Shown here: in pieces, positions 5,038 through 7,560 of the stretch
How the letters are laid out: each line of letters starts with the position of its first letter
Numbering within the stretch: the first letter of the stretch is position 1
The notes under the pieces: model-generated
Told to the model about the DNA's origin: nothing
The model's database searches: none
What the model saw: only the letters and a program-made list of their open reading frames with translations
Translations under genes and position numbers: made by a program
Assembly (NCBI GenBank): GCA_964458125.1
Contig: CAYWHE010000202.1
Span: forward strand, 1-7,560
Length of the DNA stretch: 7,560 nt
Direction of reading: 5' to 3'
From: CAYWHE01 sp964458125
Lineage (GTDB): Bacteria > Bacteroidota > Bacteroidia > AKYH767-A > OLB10

Positions 5038-5624
5038 TGAATATGACCCGGCAGGAACTGATCAGGAAAGAAGTCAGCCACGCTGCGGTGGTGCTGAAGG
5101 CAGGTGGTACGCTGATTTACCCCTCCGATACGATCTGGGGACTGGGATGCGATGCCGGCAATGAGCAGGCCATTCAGAAAATTTATGAGTTAAAAAAAAG
5201 ACCCCCGGAAAAAGGCATGATTGTGCTGGTTCATGATGAGCGGCTGTTGATGAAATACGTCCGTGAGGTTCCGGAAATGGCCTGGGACCTCATTAATTTC
5301 AGTGAACGGCCATTAACACTGGTGTACCCGGGAGCCATCAACCTCCCGAAATCCTTACCTGCCCCTGACGGCAGCATTGCCATCCGCATCGTGAAAAGTG
5401 GCTTTGCACATGAACTGATGCGCTTCACGCACCGACCCCTGATCTCCACTTCGGCCAACCTTTCCGGCGAGCGGGCACCGTTGAGTTTTGATGAAATACC
5501 CAGGCTCCTTTTGGAGGCTGTTGATTATGTAGTAGATTTGCAGGCTGCACCGGCAGGGCCTTCAAAGCCTTCTGTCATCATGAAAATAGAAACCAATGGC
5601 CGCTTTACTTTTCTCCGGCACTGA
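5037..5624 (+). CDS. tsaC: L-threonylcarbamoyladenylate synthase (TsaC/Sua5 family, 195 aa)
   Basis: Makes threonylcarbamoyl-AMP from threonine, bicarbonate and ATP, the precursor that the TsaD complex transfers to A37 of ANN-decoding tRNAs (t6A). The YrdC fold is complete: YPSDTIWGLGCDA (28-40), KKRPPEKGM (53-61), RPLTLVYPG (91-99), IAIRI (114-118), PLISTSANLSGE (134-145) and the closing SKPSVIMKI (176-184). At 195 residues it is the short form without the extra Sua5 C-terminal domain, so the tsaC name fits. The ATG at 5037 overlaps the stop of the kinase gene by one base, implying coupled translation; M3 (5043) is a weaker alternative. No Shine-Dalgarno. It is followed 12 bp later by another tRNA-maturation gene. 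No tsaB, tsaD or tsaE is in the window. Confidence 0.95.
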   Translation: MNMTRQELIRKEVSHAAVVLKAGGTLIYPSDTIWGLGCDAGNEQAIQKIYELKKRPPEKGMIVLVHDERLLMKYVREVPEMAWDLINFSERPLTLVYPGAINLPKSLPAPDGSIAIRIVKSGFAHELMRFTHRPLISTSANLSGERAPLSFDEIPRLLLEAVDYVVDLQAAPAGPSKPSVIMKIETNGRFTFLRH

Positions 5625-5636
5625 AACCCCGGCGTC

Positions 5637-7052
5637 GTGAACAACCCGCTTGCACATCCCGTTTTCCGGATCATTGGCGAAGCTGCCGATAGGGCCGGCG
5701 TTCCGGCTTATGTGATCGGCGGCTATGTACGTGATCATTTCCTGAACCGGGAATGCAAGGATATTGATATTGTGGTAGGAGGAGACGGCATTGCCCTCGC
5801 GCATGTTGTGGCGGAAAAAGTGCGAAATACCCGTGTGCATTTCTTCAAAAATTTCGGTACAGCCATGCTGCACTATGACGGGCTGGAAATTGAGTTTGTC
5901 GGGGCACGCAAAGAATCCTACCGTCACGAGTCACGCAAACCGGAAGTGGAAGCCGGTACGCTGGAAGACGATCAGAACCGGCGTGATTTCAGCATCAACA
6001 CCATGGCCTGGAGCCTGAACGAGGCTGATTTCGGCAGGCTGGTGGATCCGTTTCACGGGATGCAGGACCTGCAACAGAAAATCATCCGCACACCGCTTGA
6101 TCCCGGCATCACGTATTCCGACGATCCCCTGCGCATGATGCGGGCCATACGCTTTGCCACCCAGCTGGATTTCCGGATCGAAGCCGCCTCGCTGGAGGCC
6201 ATCCAGGTACAAAAAGAACGCATCCGCATCATCTCCATGGAAAGGATCACCGATGAGCTGAATAAAATTGTGCTCTCCCCGGTTCCGTCCACAGGCTTCA
6301 AGCTTTTATTCGATACGGGTTTGCTGAAAATCATTTTTCCCCAGATGGCTGCGCTGCATGGCGTGGACATGATCAACGGCAAGGGCCATAAGGATAATTT
6401 TTACCATACCCTGCAGGTCCTGGATAATATCTGCCAGGTTTCGGATGATCTGTGGTTGCGGTGGTCTGCCATCCTGCACGATATTGCCAAACCGCCCACC
6501 AAACGATTCGATCCCGTCCAGGGCTGGACTTTTCACGGTCATGAGGACAAAGGTGCACGCATGGTGCCGGCCATCTTTAAACAACTCAAACTGCCCCTGC
6601 ACGAAAAGATGAAATTCGTGCAGAAGATGGTGCAGCTTCATCTCCGCCCCATCGTTCTGGCCCAGAGCCAGGTGACCGATTCGGCCATACGCCGGCTGTT
6701 ATACGATGCAGGTGACGATGTGGACTCCCTCATGCTGCTCTGCCAGGCCGACATCACTTCCAAGAACAAGGAAAAGGTGAAAAAATATCTCGGCAACTTT
6801 GAACTGGTGAAACGAAAACTGGTTGAACTGGAGGAACGGGACCGGATACGCAACTGGCAGCCGCCTGTAACGGGGGAACACATCATGGAAACCTTCAACC
6901 TGAAACCCGGCCGCGAAATCGGCCTCCTGAAAACGGCCATCCGGGAAGCCATTCTGGACGGGGTGGTACAGAATAATTTTGAAGAAGCCTACCGGTTCAT
7001 GCTGCAGAAAGCCAAAGAACTCGGATTTGAAGCGGTGAAACCGCTTTTATAA
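5637..7052 (+). CDS. cca: CCA tRNA nucleotidyltransferase with HD domain (471 aa)
   Basis: Adds or repairs the 3'-CCA end of tRNAs using CTP and ATP, without a template. The class II nucleotidyltransferase head is intact: VIGGYVRD (26-33), catalytic DxD as D42/D44 in KDIDIVV, RRDFSINTMAW (115-125), and SDDPLRMMRAIRFATQLDF (161-179) as the RNA/nucleotide-selecting region. A C-terminal HD phosphohydrolase domain follows with H257 (FYHT), H281-D282 (LHDIAKP) and D371 (QADIT). The start is GTG at 5637: an in-frame stop lies only 12 bp upstream and no ATG occurs before the conserved GGYVRD block, so GTG is the only sensible choice. It starts 12 bp after the tsaC stop and is the last operon gene; the next gene is convergent. 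Sequence does not fully separate a CCA-adding from a CC- or A-adding enzyme or poly(A) polymerase, though the HD form is typical of the full Bacteroidota enzyme. Confidence 0.93.
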   Translation: MNNPLAHPVFRIIGEAADRAGVPAYVIGGYVRDHFLNRECKDIDIVVGGDGIALAHVVAEKVRNTRVHFFKNFGTAMLHYDGLEIEFVGARKESYRHESRKPEVEAGTLEDDQNRRDFSINTMAWSLNEADFGRLVDPFHGMQDLQQKIIRTPLDPGITYSDDPLRMMRAIRFATQLDFRIEAASLEAIQVQKERIRIISMERITDELNKIVLSPVPSTGFKLLFDTGLLKIIFPQMAALHGVDMINGKGHKDNFYHTLQVLDNICQVSDDLWLRWSAILHDIAKPPTKRFDPVQGWTFHGHEDKGARMVPAIFKQLKLPLHEKMKFVQKMVQLHLRPIVLAQSQVTDSAIRRLLYDAGDDVDSLMLLCQADITSKNKEKVKKYLGNFELVKRKLVELEERDRIRNWQPPVTGEHIMETFNLKPGREIGLLKTAIREAILDGVVQNNFEEAYRFMLQKAKELGFEAVKPLL

Positions 7053-7189
7053 GTTTATCTGCGGTGCATCAGATTTTCCACGGAGGAACAAGGGTCGACA
7101 GGATGTTGCCTGCCTATTGCGGATGTTCATTTACCATCACCGGCGGGTCACGTTTCGCCGGCCACCTGTTGAAAAAAGCAACGTACGGT

Positions 7190-7560
7190 TTACAGGTACT
7201 GCAAGCCTCCCGTATGAATGGCCAGGATGGATGTGCCTGGTCTGAAATAATCATTCCGGATGAGATCCGTCAAACCATAAAACATTTTTCCCGTATAAAC
7301 CGGTTCGATGAGCAAACCGGTTCTGGCTGAAAAATCACGGACGAAATTCAACAGTTCCGGGGTTGATTTCGCATAACCCCCGAAATGATAGCCGGTTTGG
7401 ATTTCCCATTTGGCCTGCGTTTCCGGACCGATCCACCGGTCAACCGCCGCATGGAGGAAATTTCCTCCTTTTAATACACTGAATCCGACAGCCGATTGTG
7501 ACGGAGTTAATGCGCTGATGATGCCGGCCAGCGTAGCACCGGTTCCGGAGGCGAGACAAA
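7190..7560 (-). CDS. PLP enzyme, ACC deaminase/D-cysteine desulfhydrase family, C-terminal part, cut by window edge
   Basis: The last 122 residues of a pyridoxal-phosphate enzyme of fold type II; the N-terminal half with the PLP lysine lies outside the window. Visible are a phosphate-binding loop SGTGATLAG (residues 4-12 of the fragment), GGNFLHAAVDRW (31-42), the GYHFGGYAK block (56-64), EPVYTGKMFYGL (85-96) and ILAIHTGGLQ (111-120), all typical of the family. In true ACC deaminase the positions after VY and H are Glu and Leu (VYEGK, HLGG); here they are Thr (T89) and Thr (T116), the pattern of D-cysteine desulfhydrases, which release pyruvate, H2S and ammonia. D-cysteine or a related D-amino acid is therefore the likelier substrate. 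The protein stops four residues after HTGG, a short tail for the family. It is convergent with cca; no clear terminator is seen in 7053-7189. Confidence 0.88.
   Translation of the reverse strand, partial: CLASGTGATLAGIISALTPSQSAVGFSVLKGGNFLHAAVDRWIGPETQAKWEIQTGYHFGGYAKSTPELLNFVRDFSARTGLLIEPVYTGKMFYGLTDLIRNDYFRPGTSILAIHTGGLQYL

Noticed and set aside
7140..7161. CCGGCG/CGCCGG 6-bp hairpin between cca and the PLP gene as a terminator
   Set aside because: The loop is 10 nt and no T-run follows on either strand, so it is too weak to call an intrinsic terminator.
7064..7330. Plus-strand 88-codon open frame after cca
   Set aside because: Most of it is antisense to the PLP enzyme's conserved C-terminus. 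It has no promoter box and no domain.

Overview
The window looks like core chromosome of a member of the Bacteroidota (Bacteroidetes). The evidence is: repeated TAnnTTTG promoter -7 elements at plausible distances upstream of starts, absence of Shine-Dalgarno sequences, a Bacteroidota-type 2-oxoacid dehydrogenase E1 start, a DUF5011-type lipoprotein carrying a surface-export signal, and a FeoB-associated-type Cys-rich micro-protein. Coding GC is moderate. The sequence alone does not fix a family or genus. I saw no tRNA or rRNA gene, CRISPR array, IS element or phage gene.

Layout. (1) 1-449, minus: N-terminal part of a thiamine-diphosphate 2-oxoacid dehydrogenase E1, cut by the window edge. 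It is divergent from a 40-residue membrane micro-protein (521-643, plus), and their -7 boxes are only 14 bp apart. (2) A bidirectional hairpin terminator (661-688) separates that small gene from two paralogous Ala-rich helical lipoproteins on the minus strand (714-935 and 1059-1415). (3) Divergent from these is a DUF5011-type lipoprotein (1549-2178, plus) predicted to be surface exposed, closed by a strong terminator (2194-2227). (4) 2278-7052, plus: a compact four-gene operon comprising an LTA-synthase/OpgB-like membrane phosphotransferase, a diacylglycerol-kinase-family lipid kinase, TsaC/Sua5 threonylcarbamoyl-AMP synthase, and CCA tRNA nucleotidyltransferase with an HD domain. Gaps are 3 bp, a 1-bp overlap, and 12 bp. 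(5) 7190-7560, minus, convergent: the C-terminal part of a PLP enzyme of the ACC deaminase/D-cysteine desulfhydrase family, cut by the other edge.

How they fit together. The first two operon genes form a plausible lipid pair: head-group transfer from a glycerophospholipid would leave diacylglycerol in the membrane, and the neighbouring kinase could return it to phosphatidic acid. The last two genes both mature tRNA (t6A37 precursor synthesis and the 3' CCA end). The operon promoter sits so close to the first ATG that the message may be leaderless. No wholly new system is evident. The points most worth following are the lipid pair, the repeat-bearing lipoprotein duplication, the compact promoter architecture, and the specificity residues of the edge PLP enzyme.
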